From the NCBI GenBank assembly GCA_964558295.1, contig CAZLDQ010000078.1, positions 1-23,864 of the forward strand: a stretch of 23,864 nucleotides of DNA, written 5' to 3'. The translations under genes and the position numbers were made by a program. Below are positions 21,817 through 23,864 of this stretch, piece after piece (within the stretch, counting starts at the first letter, position 1; each line of letters begins with the position of its first letter). This DNA is from JBDKTH01 sp964558295. GTDB lineage: Bacteria; Planctomycetota; Planctomycetia; Pirellulales; Thermoguttaceae. Under the pieces are notes generated by a model that was given only the letters and a program-made list of their open reading frames with translations, was not told the origin of the DNA and made no database searches.

Positions 21817-23853
21817 ATGCCGTCCTTTCGCTTGCATTGGTTCTTCCCTTCGCGGCGAACGCCTTCAGATGACGACGGCGTTCCTCACTACGATCCACAA
21901 CGGCTTCGTCGCCTGCTTGCGAGAATCGGCCCCACCTGGGCCGCGTCGCCGTTGCGACGCATTATCCAGGCAGCTTGTTTCTTGCTCTTCCTGGGCCTGC
22001 TCTTCTATGTCTGCTGGCCCTATGAAGCCATGCCAGCGTCAGTCTGGCACGGTTGGATTCCTCTCGAAGTCGATACCGTCACCGGAAGGGTCACTCTCAC
22101 ATCAGACACTTCATCTGCAAAATCACTGCCCCCCAACACGAGGGTCTACGTCGTCGATGCCGAAAACCAGTCTTCCATCTTGTTCCAAGTCGTCGGCTCA
22201 AAGGGGACTGAACTGACGCTCGTGCCAACCGAGACCTTGAATTCCGCAACCCTAGAACGCTTGTCAGCCAGTTTTGGCCCCTGGTCACTCCATGCCGACG
22301 ATCCGCAGCGCTGGCCTTCCCACTACGCGGACGATCTGGCCTCGAAGCAAAGGGTGCCCGCCTGGACGTTCTTGGTTCTTGACCCTCTGGTGAGTCTTTC
22401 CACGGCTCTTGCCGCACGATCATGGATTTGGTCGCTCAGCTGGGCCGCTGCAATCATGTTGATCTGCCTGGCAATTCCCCGAGGCTTTTGTGGGTATGTC
22501 TGCCCCATGGGAACACTGATCGACCTGGTCGACTGGGGCCTGGGCCGACGAGTGAGCCGCATCCAACTGTCTCGTAATGGTTGGTGGGCCCGTCTGCGAT
22601 ACACAATCCTTGCCGCAGTGTTGTTCGCTGCACTTGGGGGCGTGGTGTTGACAGGTTTCGTGGCCGCAATGCCTCTGCTTACCCGAGGGCTGGTGTTCCT
22701 CGTCGCTCCTCTGCAAACCGGCCTGATACAGGGCTGGCATCACGTACCGCCGATGCATGTTGAACAGTGGATATCGGTGGGCATGTTCCTCACTGTGTTG
22801 GGGTTGAGCTTACTTGGACCTCGGTTCTGGTGCCGTTTCATCTGCCCGACGGGCGCCGTCTTTTCACTCGGCAGTCTGTTGCGTCTGCACCAGCGTCAAG
22901 TGGGCAAAGGTTGTGTGAAGTGTGGCCGCTGCGTCGCATACTGCCCATTTGACGCTGTCGACTCGGATTTCGCAACGCGAACCGGAGATTGTGCCTTCTG
23001 CCAGACTTGTGCCGGCATCTGTCCCACGGAGGCGATCACTTTTGGTCTCCGACACCAAACCACTCTCCCGTCGACTAAAGACGAATCCTCTCCGCTAGTT
23101 CGCCGCGACTTTCTGGTTACGGCGATCAATCTGGCTGCCGGCGGCCTCGGCGGTTTTGGCCTAGTAGCCGTCACGCGGAGATCATCGCCCGGTCCAAGCC
23201 CCGAACAGTCCCCGCCGCTTCGTCCCCCCGGCAGCGTGCCCGAAGAAGACTTCGTACGTAGGTGCGTGCGTTGCGGCGAGTGCCTTCGCGTGTGTCCTAA
23301 CGACGTTCTTCAGCCTCTTGGAGTCAGCCTAGGGCTTGACCGACTCTGGACCCCGTACGTAGCTGCTGACTGGGCGGGGTGCGAGCCAAGCTGTAACCGC
23401 TGTGGACAAGTCTGCCCAACCGGCGCCATTCGAGCCTTATCACTCGAAGAAAAGCGTGTGGCTCGTATCGGGTTGGCCGTCATTGATCGTCAAGCATGCC
23501 TCCCTTATGTTGGGCGGTCGGCCTGCCAATTGTGTGTCGATGCCTGTACAGGGACCGGTCATCAAGCAATCGACTTCATCCTCGTGGACACACAACTGGA
23601 TGCCACCGGCCAACCCATCGCCGACACCGGTTTCCTAGCCCCAGTAGTACAACCAGAAAAGTGCGTCGGCTGTGGACAATGCCAGAGCCGCTGCTATGCG
23701 ATTAACGTCCAGGAAAAGCGGCTCTTGACCCGTTCGGCCATTCACGTGGAAGCAAGAAAGGGAAAAGAAGATCGATTGCAGAATGGCTCAGACCGTGCGT
23801 TGCGACAGGCTGTCACGGGGCGCGTTAATTTCGGCCACGGGAGGGCGCGTTAA
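21817..23853 (+). CDS. NapH-NapG-like fused polyferredoxin membrane protein
   Basis: This 678-residue membrane iron-sulfur protein probably moves electrons between the quinone pool and extracytoplasmic partners. A first membrane segment (about 47-66) is followed by an outer domain (70-180). Further membrane helices follow with two CxxxCP motifs, GFCGYVCP (C225, C229) and WCRFICP (C339, C343), as in NapH/NosR. Two 4Fe-4S ferredoxin motifs come next (C366/369/372/376 and C392/395/398/402). Then LVRRDFL (R429-R430) precedes a hydrophobic segment (INLAAGGLGGFGLVAV). After it are four more cysteine clusters (C483/486/489/493, C522/526/529/533, C561/570/573/577, C616/619/622/626), in the order seen in NapG. 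This reads as one NapH-NapG-type fusion. No nap reductase gene is visible. The upstream FMN-binding protein is the obvious partner. The frame ends 11 bases before the window edge. Confidence 0.85.
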   Translation: MPSFRLHWFFPSRRTPSDDDGVPHYDPQRLRRLLARIGPTWAASPLRRIIQAACFLLFLGLLFYVCWPYEAMPASVWHGWIPLEVDTVTGRVTLTSDTSSAKSLPPNTRVYVVDAENQSSILFQVVGSKGTELTLVPTETLNSATLERLSASFGPWSLHADDPQRWPSHYADDLASKQRVPAWTFLVLDPLVSLSTALAARSWIWSLSWAAAIMLICLAIPRGFCGYVCPMGTLIDLVDWGLGRRVSRIQLSRNGWWARLRYTILAAVLFAALGGVVLTGFVAAMPLLTRGLVFLVAPLQTGLIQGWHHVPPMHVEQWISVGMFLTVLGLSLLGPRFWCRFICPTGAVFSLGSLLRLHQRQVGKGCVKCGRCVAYCPFDAVDSDFATRTGDCAFCQTCAGICPTEAITFGLRHQTTLPSTKDESSPLVRRDFLVTAINLAAGGLGGFGLVAVTRRSSPGPSPEQSPPLRPPGSVPEEDFVRRCVRCGECLRVCPNDVLQPLGVSLGLDRLWTPYVAADWAGCEPSCNRCGQVCPTGAIRALSLEEKRVARIGLAVIDRQACLPYVGRSACQLCVDACTGTGHQAIDFILVDTQLDATGQPIADTGFLAPVVQPEKCVGCGQCQSRCYAINVQEKRLLTRSAIHVEARKGKEDRLQNGSDRALRQAVTGRVNFGHGRAR

Positions 23854-23864
23854 AACCAGCAGGT

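Overview
The window most likely comes from a planctomycete (Pirellulales-like), probably a metagenome-assembled genome. This rests on gene content: a DUF1559 prepilin-type protein and an H-X9-DG-type tail, a secreted DUF303 sialate O-acetylesterase, a Tat-exported GH106-like hydrolase, a heparinase II/III-like lyase, a GH16 glucanase, an RdgC-like protein with a divergent N-terminus, and a GC-rich composition. No rRNA, tRNA or CRISPR array was recognised.

Layout. 1-720: a DUF4198-like protein without its N-terminus. 996-5051: two exported polysaccharide-processing proteins on the + strand, a sialate O-acetylesterase with a strong terminator and a GH106-like protein. 5311-7250: a damaged stretch holding the start of a DUF1559 gene joined to the C-terminal half of an enolase-superfamily dehydratase, then a short-chain dehydrogenase broken by several frameshifts. 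7188-9890: a large secreted heparinase-like lyase (-). 10324-11985: an FKBP lipoprotein and an RdgC-like protein (-), probably one operon. 12300-15910: a GH16 glucanase and the helicase HrpB (+). 15980-16095: an imperfect inverted repeat between convergent genes. 16149-17024: an alpha/beta hydrolase (-). 17240-19155: an H-X9-DG remnant and two decayed insertion sequences, an IS5-type with a canonical -1 frameshift signal and an IS4/IS701-type that keeps both terminal repeats but has lost half its transposase. 19293-20426: a Gfo/Idh/MocA oxidoreductase. 20531-23853: a tightly coupled pair, an exported FMN-binding protein and a NapH-NapG-like iron-sulfur membrane protein.

Functionally, the scattered esterase, GH106-like, lyase, GH16, dehydratase, SDR and Gfo/Idh genes suit a heterotroph that degrades complex, partly acetylated or uronic-acid-containing polysaccharides. 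No sulfatase or SusCD pair is seen here. The most interesting intact system is the last pair. It looks like an extracytoplasmic flavin/iron-sulfur electron-transfer module in which quinone-side (NapH-like) and periplasmic ferredoxin (NapG-like) parts are fused in one polypeptide with an internal twin-arginine motif.

All family assignments come from reading motifs and from memory of the families. No database search was run.
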